A DNA stretch of 30,638 nucleotides. Source: an uncultured bacterium. GTDB taxonomy: Bacteria; Bacillota; Clostridia; Lachnospirales; Lachnospiraceae. Location of the stretch: assembly GCA_905214855.1 (NCBI GenBank), contig CAJMNU010000009.1, forward strand, positions 1 through 30,638, given 5' to 3'. The stretch's first letter is position 1, and every line of letters starts with the position of its first letter. Below the pieces are notes generated by a model. That model saw nothing but the letters and a program-made list of their open reading frames with translations. It was not told the origin of the DNA and searched no databases. Below, piece after piece: positions 23,493-30,638 of this stretch. The translations under genes and the position numbers were made by a program.

Positions 23493-23573
23493 GGGGTCAG
23501 GAGTTCAAAAATCCTCCTGCAAGTAAGATTGCATTGGATTGATTGACCTTTTGACCCTGATATCATATATTAT
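23493..23573 (+). repeat. Intergenic repeat, copy 2 (~81 bp), probably carrying the gtrA promoter
   Basis: This is the second copy of the element at 20990-21070. Here the stems are better kept: CAGGAG pairs with CTCCTG around TTCAAAAATC, TGCAA pairs with TTGCA, and GGGTCA at the start pairs with TGACCC near the end. TTGACC (23543-23548), 17 bases and TATATT (23566-23571) form a good promoter directed at gtrA, 85 bases downstream. Confidence 0.75.
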
Positions 23574-23655
23574 AGACAGATATTTATAGGTAAAATGGGC
23601 TTTTTGGTCATAGCCCAAATTTCAGGCAGAAGAAAGTAGGGAAAACAAAAATTAT

Positions 23656-24063
23656 ATGGTGAAAAAAATATTAAAAAAAATAGCAACCCCAGAAATTGTG
23701 TCATATCTGGTGTTTGGAGTCTTAACGACATTGGTGGACTGGATTGTTTACACTTCCATGCGCCATGAGGGGATAGACTATCGTATGGCAACAGTCGTTT
23801 CATGGTTTGTTTCTGTTATTTTTGCTTATGTGACAAATAAATTGTTTGTATTTCATAATTATTCTTTTAGGATAAAGTATTTGATGAAAGAATGTATGGC
23901 ATTTTTTACCTGCAGGATCTCTACAGGTATCTTTAATATTCTGGCTATGATGCTTCTGGTAAGTGGGATGCATATGAATGAGTATCTTGGAAAAGCATTG
24001 ATCGCAGTTTTGGTTGTGATCTTGAACTATGTAGGAAGCAAATTGTTTATATTTCACAAATAA
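23656..24063 (+). CDS. GtrA-family membrane protein
   Basis: A 135-residue protein with four predicted membrane segments (about 14-34, 43-62, 80-100, 109-130). The Y-L-V-F-G-V-L-T-T-L-V-D-W start, T-N-K-L-F-V-F centre and N-Y-V-G-S-K-L-F-I-F-H-K end are typical of GtrA/GtcA proteins, proposed flippases for undecaprenyl-phosphate-linked sugars. A YfhO gene follows immediately. In Bacillus and Listeria such proteins work with YfhO and a CsbB-type glycosyltransferase to decorate teichoic acids; no glycosyltransferase gene is seen here, so it must lie elsewhere. The ribosome binding site is weak. Confidence 0.85.
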   Translation: MVKKILKKIATPEIVSYLVFGVLTTLVDWIVYTSMRHEGIDYRMATVVSWFVSVIFAYVTNKLFVFHNYSFRIKYLMKECMAFFTCRISTGIFNILAMMLLVSGMHMNEYLGKALIAVLVVILNYVGSKLFIFHK

Positions 24064-24128
24064 TAGATAGAATAGGAAGAATGGATATCAGACAAAAGAG
24101 TTTTGCCATAAAGAGAAAGGAAGAAAGA

Positions 24129-27029
24129 ATGCAGGAACATGAGATTGAAAAAATATCAAAAAAGCTGGAGGAGATGTTGGATCCGGCGGAACGGTTATCT
24201 GGAGTAAGAGGTCCTAGAGTGATGAAAAAGGGAGAATGGAAAGAACGGCACAACCATGACAGAGAGACTGCATGGGATAAGGCAAATTATTCGTTTGATG
24301 GTCTGGTTTTGGCTTTCCTGATCCCAATGGTGGTTTTGGTGATCATTTTTGCTCAGAGAGGGATTTTTCCATTTGGAGAAAACAGTTTTTTGAGGACGGA
24401 TATGTACCACCAGTATGCACCATTTTTCTCTGAATTTAAACATAAGTTGCAGACAGGGGGAAGTTTGCTTTATAGTTGGGATATCGGTATGGGAATTAAT
24501 TTCTCTGCATTGTATGCCTATTATCTTGCCAGTCCTATGAACTGGCTGATTTTGTTATGTCCTAAGGAATTTGTGATTGAATTCATGACCTATATGATCG
24601 TGTTAAAGACAGGACTCAGTGGTCTTAGCTTTGCATGGTATCTAAAAAAACACTGTAAGACCAATCACTTTGGTGTGGCATTTTTTGGGATTTTCTATGC
24701 GCTGTCCGGCTATATGGCAGCATACAGCTGGAATATCATGTGGCTGGATTGTATTCTTTTGTTTCCACTCATTATGTTGGGATTGGAACGACTGGTGCAC
24801 GAAAAAAAAGGTATACTGTACTGTGTGACACTGGGACTGTCCATCTTGTCCAATTATTATATTTCCATTATGATCTGTATTTTTATGGTGATATATTTTG
24901 GATGTCTATTGATTTTAGAGAAGAGAAAAACATGGAAAGACTATTTGATCTTATTTGGACAATTTACCGTATACTCCCTGCTTGCAGGAGGAATGGCAGC
25001 AGCAGTTCTGCTTCCGGAAATTGTGGTTTTGCAGTCCACTGCATCAGGGGAGTTTAGTTTTCCAAAGAGCTTTACATCGTATTTCCCGATTTTTGATATG
25101 ATCGCCCGCCATATTGCCAATGTGGAGACAGAAATCGGTCTGGATCACTGGCCAAATATTTATTGTGGCACAGCTGTTTTGATGCTGTTTTTAATGTATC
25201 TGGGCTGTCGTCAGATAAAAGTAAAAGAGAAGGCAGTATATTGCGGTCTGCTGTTGTTTTTCTTTGCCAGTTTCTCAATGAATATCCCCAATTTTATCTG
25301 GCATGGTTTTCACTATCCCAATAGTCTCCCATGCCGTCAGTCTTTTATCTATATTGCACTGATGCTTTTGGTTTGTTTCCGTGCCTACCAGCATATCAAA
25401 GAGATTCCATGGAGTCAGGCAGGGGGAGCATTTCTTGGAGCGGTTGCTTTTGTGATTATGGCAGAAAAATTGATCGAATCAGACCAGTATCATTTTATTG
25501 TATTTTATGTGGCGATCCTTTATCTGATCTTATATGCAGGCTGTATTTATCTGTATAAAAGAACAATCATGAAACGGTCTTGGATCGCAGCATTCGCAAT
25601 GATAATCGTATGTGTGGAAGCCTCCATCAATATGGCGGTAACCAGCATTACAACGACTAGTAGGACTAATTACACGAGAAATGACAAAGACATTGAAATG
25701 TTGGTAGATGGTCTTATGCCAGCAGATGACTTTTTCCGTGTAGAGAAGACAGATCGGAAGAGTAAAAATGATGGTGCGTGGGAACATTTCCCTTCTGTGT
25801 CGCTGTTTTCTTCTGTGGCAAATGCTGATGTAAGCCAGTTTTTTAAATATATGGGATGTGAGAGCTCTACTAATGCGTATAGTATCACAGGAAGCACACC
25901 ATTGGTGGATATGTTGTTTGCAGTTCGATATACACTCTGTGAGGAGACATTAGAAGCGCCTTGGATGAGTGAAATAGATTCTTCTGGAGATGTGTTTTTG
26001 TATGAAAACTTATACACATTGCCACTTGGTTTTGCAGTACCAACAGATTTTGAGAGTCTTTGGAGATATAAATTGAATCATCCGGCTGAGGTACAGAATA
26101 ATCTGGCTGAGATTGTTGGAGCTGACCCAGTTCTTGTGGAAATGGCGGGTGTTCAGGAGGACGGGACATATCGTTTGATGGTGGAAGATGAGGGCGAATA
26201 CTATGCATTTATCAGCAATAAGAAAGTTGATGATGTGACAGCTGAGATTGGAGACAATACAAAAACTTTTGAAAATGTAAAAAGAGGATATTTTCTGGAG
26301 CTGGGATATTGTTATGAGAGAACAGAGATCGCACTCAGCACACCAAATAGTGGTCAGAAGATGGAGGCGCAGATCTATCGTGTAGATGAAAATGCTTTGA
26401 GACAGGTATATGATGCATTGAGTCGTGAAGGATGGCATTTGACGGAATGGAGAGACACATACCTTGCAGGAAAGATACAAACAGAAGAAGAGAGGCTGCT
26501 GTTTACCAGCATTCCATATGATAAGGGATGGACAGTAAAGATAGATGGTGAAAAGGCAGAGACACGGAAAGTGGCAGATACTTTTCTGGGATTTTTAGTT
26601 GGATCTGGTGAACATGAAATTACGATGGAATATGAACCTGAGGGTTTGGTTACCGGAATATGGATCACAACAGCAAGTCTGGTCATTTTGTTGATTATAG
26701 TAGTAGCAGGAAGGATGCTTCATGGAAATCTTCGGGAACAGAGATGGGAAGAAGAGGAAGAAGAACAAAGAAAGGAACAAGAGGAGAGGAAAAAGAGAGA
26801 AGCACAGCTTTTACGATTGCGTGAAAAAAGTGTTGGATTAAAAAGAATGTATAGGGAGAGTCAATCTCTATCAAAAGAAAAAGAAGAGGGCAGAGCAATA
26901 GAAGAAAAGGCAGAGGAAAAGACAGAAGAAGAAACAAAAGAGAACACAGAAGAGCTTGAACTGATAGATCTGGAAAACTTTGATGAGAAGACCCAAGAGG
27001 ATGCACAAGATAAAAATGAGACTGTGTGA
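24129..27029 (+). CDS. YfhO-family membrane glycosyltransferase with a charged C-terminal tail
   Basis: A 966-residue protein from the ATG at 24129, chosen because AGGAA lies seven bases upstream; an ATG at 24081 has its purine tract too close. A basic cytosolic N-terminus (1-55) precedes about a dozen membrane segments. The first extracellular loop has T-D-M-Y-H-Q-Y-A-P-F-F and Y-S-W-D-I-G-M-G-I-N, with A-S-P-M-N after it, the signature of YfhO proteins, which transfer sugars from lipid carriers to lipoteichoic acid. A large extracellular part (about 500-835) and a last membrane helix (about 838-860) follow. The final ~105 residues are almost entirely Glu/Lys/Arg, probably a cytosolic coiled coil, unusual for the family. 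Together with gtrA it suggests surface-polymer glycosylation; the sugar and target are unknown. Confidence 0.85.
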   Translation: MQEHEIEKISKKLEEMLDPAERLSGVRGPRVMKKGEWKERHNHDRETAWDKANYSFDGLVLAFLIPMVVLVIIFAQRGIFPFGENSFLRTDMYHQYAPFFSEFKHKLQTGGSLLYSWDIGMGINFSALYAYYLASPMNWLILLCPKEFVIEFMTYMIVLKTGLSGLSFAWYLKKHCKTNHFGVAFFGIFYALSGYMAAYSWNIMWLDCILLFPLIMLGLERLVHEKKGILYCVTLGLSILSNYYISIMICIFMVIYFGCLLILEKRKTWKDYLILFGQFTVYSLLAGGMAAAVLLPEIVVLQSTASGEFSFPKSFTSYFPIFDMIARHIANVETEIGLDHWPNIYCGTAVLMLFLMYLGCRQIKVKEKAVYCGLLLFFFASFSMNIPNFIWHGFHYPNSLPCRQSFIYIALMLLVCFRAYQHIKEIPWSQAGGAFLGAVAFVIMAEKLIESDQYHFIVFYVAILYLILYAGCIYLYKRTIMKRSWIAAFAMIIVCVEASINMAVTSITTTSRTNYTRNDKDIEMLVDGLMPADDFFRVEKTDRKSKNDGAWEHFPSVSLFSSVANADVSQFFKYMGCESSTNAYSITGSTPLVDMLFAVRYTLCEETLEAPWMSEIDSSGDVFLYENLYTLPLGFAVPTDFESLWRYKLNHPAEVQNNLAEIVGADPVLVEMAGVQEDGTYRLMVEDEGEYYAFISNKKVDDVTAEIGDNTKTFENVKRGYFLELGYCYERTEIALSTPNSGQKMEAQIYRVDENALRQVYDALSREGWHLTEWRDTYLAGKIQTEEERLLFTSIPYDKGWTVKIDGEKAETRKVADTFLGFLVGSGEHEITMEYEPEGLVTGIWITTASLVILLIIVVAGRMLHGNLREQRWEEEEEEQRKEQEERKKREAQLLRLREKSVGLKRMYRESQSLSKEKEEGRAIEEKAEEKTEEETKENTEELELIDLENFDEKTQEDAQDKNETV

Positions 27030-27077
27030 TGACAGGGAGAGAGGAAAGCTGTAATAGGAATAGGAAAGGTACTACAG

Positions 27078-29063
27078 ATGAGAGAGAAATATTTGGAAAA
27101 TTTTTATATGATTTTATTTTTTGGGAAAATCAATCGTCGTTCTACAGCAATGAGTATAACAGAAATCAGAAGGAGAGCTTCCAGATTAAATGAGAAACGC
27201 TTATCTGAGATCTGTAAATCAAATGAACTGAGTGATATTCATGCTATGCTTTCCAAAATATGCGCTTCTCTGTCAAGAAAACTTCAGACAGAAAAGGATG
27301 AAATAAGAATACAGGAGTTGGAATGTTATAAAAAACAGATGCAGAAATTCTGTGGTCTTTTGGCAGCAAAAGATCTGGAATACCTGCCTCAGCTGGGAGA
27401 GGATGAGTTGGAGCATGTCCTAAAGATCCCAGGGATTGGAAGATATCTCCTGTCAAATTCTCTAGAACGTGCCTATGAGCTTTTCTATATTCCAAAAACA
27501 ATTGAAAAGGGGATTAGGCAGCTGATTCCGGAAAAGCCGGAAGATGAATACCCAGAGGCAAGAGAATTAAAGAGAACATTTATCCTTCATGTCGGTCCGA
27601 CTAACAGCGGAAAAACACATGATGCATTAGAGAGACTCAAGCAATGTGAACATGGGGCGTATTTTGGACCTTTGCGCCTTTTGGCTTTGGAAGTATATGA
27701 TAAATTAAATGCTGAGGGTGTCAGATGTTCCATGATTACAGGAGAAGAGAGTATTATCACAGAAAATGCTTCCTGTATGGCGTGTACAGTGGAGATGCTC
27801 AATGACCATGAATATTTTGATGTGGTTGTAGTGGATGAGTGTCAGATGATCGGAGATTCACACAGAGGAAGCAATTGGACACGGGCAATATTGGGACTTC
27901 GTGCAAAGGAGATCCATCTTTGTATGGCACCAGAGGCAGAGACTTTGGTACTCCAGATCATAAAAAGATGTCAGGACGAATATAAAGTCATCCATCATAA
28001 GAGAAATACAAAATTAAAGATGGAGAAAAAACAGTATGTTCTTCCGGCAGATTTGGAAAAAGGAGATGCTCTTATTGTATTTTCTAAAAAATCGGTTCTT
28101 GCTTTAGCGGCACATCTGGAAAAAGAGGCAGGAGTCAAAGCAAGTATCATCTATGGAAGTCTGCCTCCTGCATCCAGAAGAGAACAGGTACGACGCTTTT
28201 TGACAGGTGAGACAGATGTGGTGATCAGCACAGATGCGATCGGAATGGGGCTGAATCTTCCAATCCGTCGGGTGGTTTTTGTTGAGACGAAAAAATTTGA
28301 TGGGGTGGTGAGAAGAGAACTCAATGCAGCTGAGATCAAGCAGATTGCGGGACGTGCAGGGCGTTATGATCTGTATGAGGAAGGGCTTGTTGCAGCAGTT
28401 GACAATATAGAATTGATCGCAGGAGGGATCAGTGGCAATGCGGCTCAGATCCGTCAGGCATATGTCGGATTTCCAGAACAACTTTTGGAACTGCCATCAG
28501 ATATCGATAATCTGGTCAAGATTTGGGTGGCAATGGATACACCTTATCTATACCGGAAGATGGAGGTAGATGAACTTCTGGCACTTTATCAGGCATTTAC
28601 CAGCGTCAATGGCAGGAATCTTGGGACTTTTACAAAACAGGAAATTTATAAACTTATCACATGCAGCATTGATCTGAATAATCGATATGTCATGGATCTC
28701 TGGAAAGACTATTGCCGTGAGTATCGGGATGTGGAGGCGTTGGATTTTCCATGCACGATCGGAGAAGATTTATATGATCTGGAGAGCTATTATAAAATGT
28801 TAGATCTTTATTTCCAGTTTTCCAGAAAAATGGGGATGCCCATTGAGATGGAGATACTGGAGGAGGAAAGGAGATCAACAGAAGAAGAGATCAATCGGAT
28901 TTTGAAGACAGAGTGCGGCAGTTATACAAGAAAATGTATCGAATGTGGTCGTGAAATGCGGTGGGATTATCCGTTCTCTGTATGTGAACGCTGTCATATG
29001 AGAATACAAAGACGCAGGGAAGAGGAAAAAATGGCACGTATATATCGTTATTACAGAGGATAA
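27078..29063 (+). CDS. SUV3-like ATP-dependent RNA helicase with a C-terminal zinc ribbon
   Basis: A 661-residue superfamily 2 helicase. Residues 1-165 are helical. H-V-G-P-T-N-S-G-K-T (171-180) is a Walker A in the form seen in the mitochondrial RNA helicase SUV3; A-Y-F-G-P-L-R-L-L-A and M-I-T-G-E-E follow as in SUV3. Motif II is D253-E-C-Q256 (D-E-I-Q in SUV3). T-D-A-I-G-M-G-L-N-L and Q-I-A-G-R-A-G-R (422-429) are motifs V and VI. D-I-D-N-L-V-K-I-W-V-A-M-D-T-P-Y (475-490) matches the SUV3 C-terminal region. The end carries C620-x2-C623 and C636-x2-C639, a likely zinc ribbon. SUV3 unwinds RNA for degradation with an exoribonuclease, so an RNA-decay role is inferred. AGGAAAGG precedes the ATG; the gap to yfhO is 48 bases, so they may be co-transcribed. 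Confidence 0.88.
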   Translation: MREKYLENFYMILFFGKINRRSTAMSITEIRRRASRLNEKRLSEICKSNELSDIHAMLSKICASLSRKLQTEKDEIRIQELECYKKQMQKFCGLLAAKDLEYLPQLGEDELEHVLKIPGIGRYLLSNSLERAYELFYIPKTIEKGIRQLIPEKPEDEYPEARELKRTFILHVGPTNSGKTHDALERLKQCEHGAYFGPLRLLALEVYDKLNAEGVRCSMITGEESIITENASCMACTVEMLNDHEYFDVVVVDECQMIGDSHRGSNWTRAILGLRAKEIHLCMAPEAETLVLQIIKRCQDEYKVIHHKRNTKLKMEKKQYVLPADLEKGDALIVFSKKSVLALAAHLEKEAGVKASIIYGSLPPASRREQVRRFLTGETDVVISTDAIGMGLNLPIRRVVFVETKKFDGVVRRELNAAEIKQIAGRAGRYDLYEEGLVAAVDNIELIAGGISGNAAQIRQAYVGFPEQLLELPSDIDNLVKIWVAMDTPYLYRKMEVDELLALYQAFTSVNGRNLGTFTKQEIYKLITCSIDLNNRYVMDLWKDYCREYRDVEALDFPCTIGEDLYDLESYYKMLDLYFQFSRKMGMPIEMEILEEERRSTEEEINRILKTECGSYTRKCIECGREMRWDYPFSVCERCHMRIQRRREEEKMARIYRYYRG

Positions 29064-29071
29064 AAAATAAA

Positions 29072-29096
29072 CGTCTCTCTGAAAGATAGAGAGACG
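29072..29096. terminator. Terminator between the helicase and the convergent LysR gene
   Basis: A 9-bp perfect stem, CGTCTCTCT (29072-29080) with AGAGAGACG (29088-29096), between an A-rich upstream and a T/A-rich downstream flank. Confidence 0.7.
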
Positions 29097-29119
29097 ATCA
29101 TCTTTGTAAAAAAAACATG

Positions 29120-29998
29120 TTAAAAGAGACTAGACTGGCATAGATGGATGAAATCTATAGCAGCTGAGGTCAGATACTTATTTTTATGGTGTATGATGTA
29201 GAAACTGCGTTCGAGCATAGGTTCTTTTAGAGGCAGTACAGAAAGATGTTTTAATCTGACCTCTTCCCGTACAAGAGGCCATGGCAGAAGGGAAATTCCA
29301 AGCCCTTGCCTTACAGCATTGATAATGACCTGAGTACTGATACTTTCCCAGAGTGGTTTTACTTCTATTTTGTGGAGGAGCATCAGGCTGTCAAAGAGGT
29401 TGCGTCCGGCACTTCCCTGTTCACGCAGGATAAAATCGCAGTTTTCCAGATCATGTATGGAAAGCTGCTTTTTTTTCAAAACAGGATGGTCTGGAGCAGC
29501 GATAAAGACCATCGTATTTTTTTTAAATGGTATGGAGATCAGTTGGGAATGGGAAGAATTGCCTTCGATCAGACCAAGATCAATGGAATTTTCAAGAATG
29601 GCATCTTCGATTTGACGAAAATTCCGAACTTGAACCTCTATGCGGATATTGGGATGGGTGTCTTGAAAACAATGTACCATGGATGGGAGATTGTCATTTC
29701 CAACTGTGACAGTAGCGCCAATGCGGAGTGTTCCAATGGCATCAAGATTTTTTACGGACTGTTCCATTTCATCGAACAGTGAAATAATGTGTGAGGCGTA
29801 TCCATAGAAAGAATGACCAGTTTCTGTGATACCAAGACGGCGACCGATACGATCAAAAAGGTGTAATCCATAGTAATGTTCCAGTTCCTGAATGGCAAGA
29901 CTGACAGAAGGTTGGGCAATATGCAGAGATTCCGCAGCTTTTGTGATGCTGCAATAATGATATACGGTAATAAAAATACGGAGATGGCGTAAAGTCAT
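29120..29998 (-). CDS. LysR-family transcriptional regulator
   Basis: A 292-residue regulator. The N-terminal winged helix-turn-helix (1-60) has M-T-L-R-H-L-R-I-F, S-I-T-K-A-A-E-S-L-H-I-A-Q-P-S-V-S and L-F-D-R, typical of LysR proteins. A linker helix and a periplasmic-binding-like effector domain (about 88-290) follow. AGAGGAAG lies upstream of the ATG on the minus strand. It diverges from a chromate-transporter gene, and LysR regulators usually control the divergent neighbour, so it probably regulates chrA. The effector cannot be read from the sequence. Confidence 0.9.
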   Translation of the reverse strand: MTLRHLRIFITVYHYCSITKAAESLHIAQPSVSLAIQELEHYYGLHLFDRIGRRLGITETGHSFYGYASHIISLFDEMEQSVKNLDAIGTLRIGATVTVGNDNLPSMVHCFQDTHPNIRIEVQVRNFRQIEDAILENSIDLGLIEGNSSHSQLISIPFKKNTMVFIAAPDHPVLKKKQLSIHDLENCDFILREQGSAGRNLFDSLMLLHKIEVKPLWESISTQVIINAVRQGLGISLLPWPLVREEVRLKHLSVLPLKEPMLERSFYIIHHKNKYLTSAAIDFIHLCQSSLF

Positions 29999-30020
29999 GA
30001 TATCTTCCTCTTTCGTTAGA

Positions 30021-30048
30021 ATAATATTCTATATAATAAAAATATTAT
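30021..30048. promoter_or_regulatory. Candidate LysR operator palindrome
   Basis: ATAATATT (30021-30028) and AATATTAT (30041-30048) form a perfect inverted repeat with a 12-base centre, inside the very A/T-rich gap between the divergent LysR and chrA genes. LysR proteins bind such dyads beside the promoter they control. Confidence 0.4.
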
Positions 30049-30070
30049 GTATTATATAAAATAATACTAT

Positions 30071-30099
30071 TTTACTTATATAATAACAGGGAGTACAAT
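30071..30099 (+). promoter_or_regulatory. Probable promoter of the chromate-transporter gene
   Basis: TTTACT (30071-30076), 17 bases and TACAAT (30094-30099), downstream of the candidate LysR operator and about 90 bases before the start codon. Confidence 0.5.
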
Positions 30100-30191
30100 G
30101 ATATGCAAGGCGGTCAAAGATAGAATCCTTCATAAAAGAATGAAAGAAATGTGAGGGAAAACGCATGAAAGAATAAGGGGGAAGAAACAGT

Positions 30192-30638
30192 ATGGAAAAA
30201 ACAGAAAAAACAGTTCCGAAAAGTCGGCTGTTGCTCAAGTTGTTTATTTCAACATTGTATATTAGTGCATTTACGTTTGGGGGCGGTTTTGTCATCATCA
30301 CGTTGATGAAAAAGAAATTTGTAGATGAACTGCATTGGATCGAGGAAGATGAAATGCTGGATCTGACAGCGATTGCACAGTCCTCACCCGGAGCGATTGC
30401 AGTCAATGCAGCAATTTTGGTAGGATATCGGATTGCCGGTGGTGTTGGGATGTTGGTAGCGATTCTTGGAACGATCATTCCGCCTATGGTGATCTTATCA
30501 ACAATTTCTGTATTCTATACAGCATTTAGGGATAATCAGATTGTTGCTCTGCTTCTGGCAGGAATGCAGGCAGGTGTTGCGGCTGTCATTATGGAAGTGG
30601 TCTATACATTGGGAAGGAATGTTTTAAAAGAAAAAAGT
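30192..30638 (+). CDS. chrA: Chromate transporter (CHR family), N-terminal part
   Basis: The first 149 codons of a membrane transporter cut by the window end. A short basic N-terminus is followed by F-T-F-G-G-G-F-V-I-I-x-L-M, W-I-E-E-D-E-M-L-D, A-I-A-Q-S-S-P-G-A-I-A-V-N and G-Y-R-I-A-G, all conserved in the CHR family. In Clostridia these proteins usually occur as two half-size units encoded in tandem, so a second chrA gene may follow outside the window. The physiological substrate in gut anaerobes is unproven. AAGGGGG lies about ten bases upstream of the ATG. It diverges from a LysR regulator. Confidence 0.87.
   Translation, partial: MEKTEKTVPKSRLLLKLFISTLYISAFTFGGGFVIITLMKKKFVDELHWIEEDEMLDLTAIAQSSPGAIAVNAAILVGYRIAGGVGMLVAILGTIIPPMVILSTISVFYTAFRDNQIVALLLAGMQAGVAAVIMEVVYTLGRNVLKEKS

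Noticed and set aside
1..30638. CRISPR array, prophage, insertion sequence, tRNA or rRNA
   Set aside because: No regularly spaced repeats with unique spacers, no transposase or phage proteins, and no cloverleaf or rRNA sequence was recognised. The only recombinase is the chromosomal xerD.

Overview
The window reads as chromosomal DNA of an anaerobic, endospore-forming Clostridia, most likely Lachnospiraceae. This is inferred from the A/T-rich sequence, strong AGGAGG-type ribosome binding sites, a SpoIIM gene, a compact Rrf2-NifS-NifU iron-sulfur operon, a DUF4358-type lipoprotein and typical Gram-positive intrinsic terminators. No rRNA, tRNA, CRISPR array, transposase or phage gene was seen.

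Region 1 (1-9240). After the 3' end of a low-molecular-weight protein-tyrosine phosphatase gene and a very A/T-rich gap comes a five-gene operon: SWIM zinc-finger protein, HEAT-like scaffold, MoxR-type AAA+ ATPase (YehL class), DUF5682 protein (YehM class) and vWA protein (YehP class). It resembles the uncharacterised E. coli yehLMPQ set plus a large helical protein. A 12-bp degenerate minisatellite occurs both in-frame inside the HEAT gene and in the gap before the ATPase gene. The operon ends in 14-bp A-rich tandem repeats and a bidirectional terminator. This is the best candidate for an undescribed system.

Region 2 (9292-14055). Housekeeping and envelope genes: an SDR reductase (-), thioredoxin reductase, a secreted SH3b-NlpC/P60 hydrolase and pyrroline-5-carboxylate reductase.

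Region 3 (14075-18900). An iscR-iscS-iscU operon with a near-consensus promoter and a palindrome over its -35 box, a coupled ADP-ribose Nudix hydrolase, then spoIIM and xerD. The order nudF-spoIIM-xerD echoes B. subtilis. spoIIM has its Shine-Dalgarno inside a long hairpin, and xerD carries an apparent frameshift near its 5' end.

Region 4 (18925-23393). DAHP synthase (-) and a DUF4358 lipoprotein (+) fire from overlapping -10 boxes. Then come mntP (-) and a class Ic aspartate aminotransferase (+).

Region 5 (23493-30638). gtrA-yfhO, predicted to glycosylate a cell-surface polymer, is followed by a bacterial homologue of the mitochondrial RNA helicase SUV3. A LysR regulator (-) then diverges from a chromate-transporter gene cut by the window end. 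An ~81-bp imperfect repeat occurs twice (20990-21070 and 23493-23573), each copy containing a promoter-like TTGACC-17-TAnaTT/TAGAAT pair.
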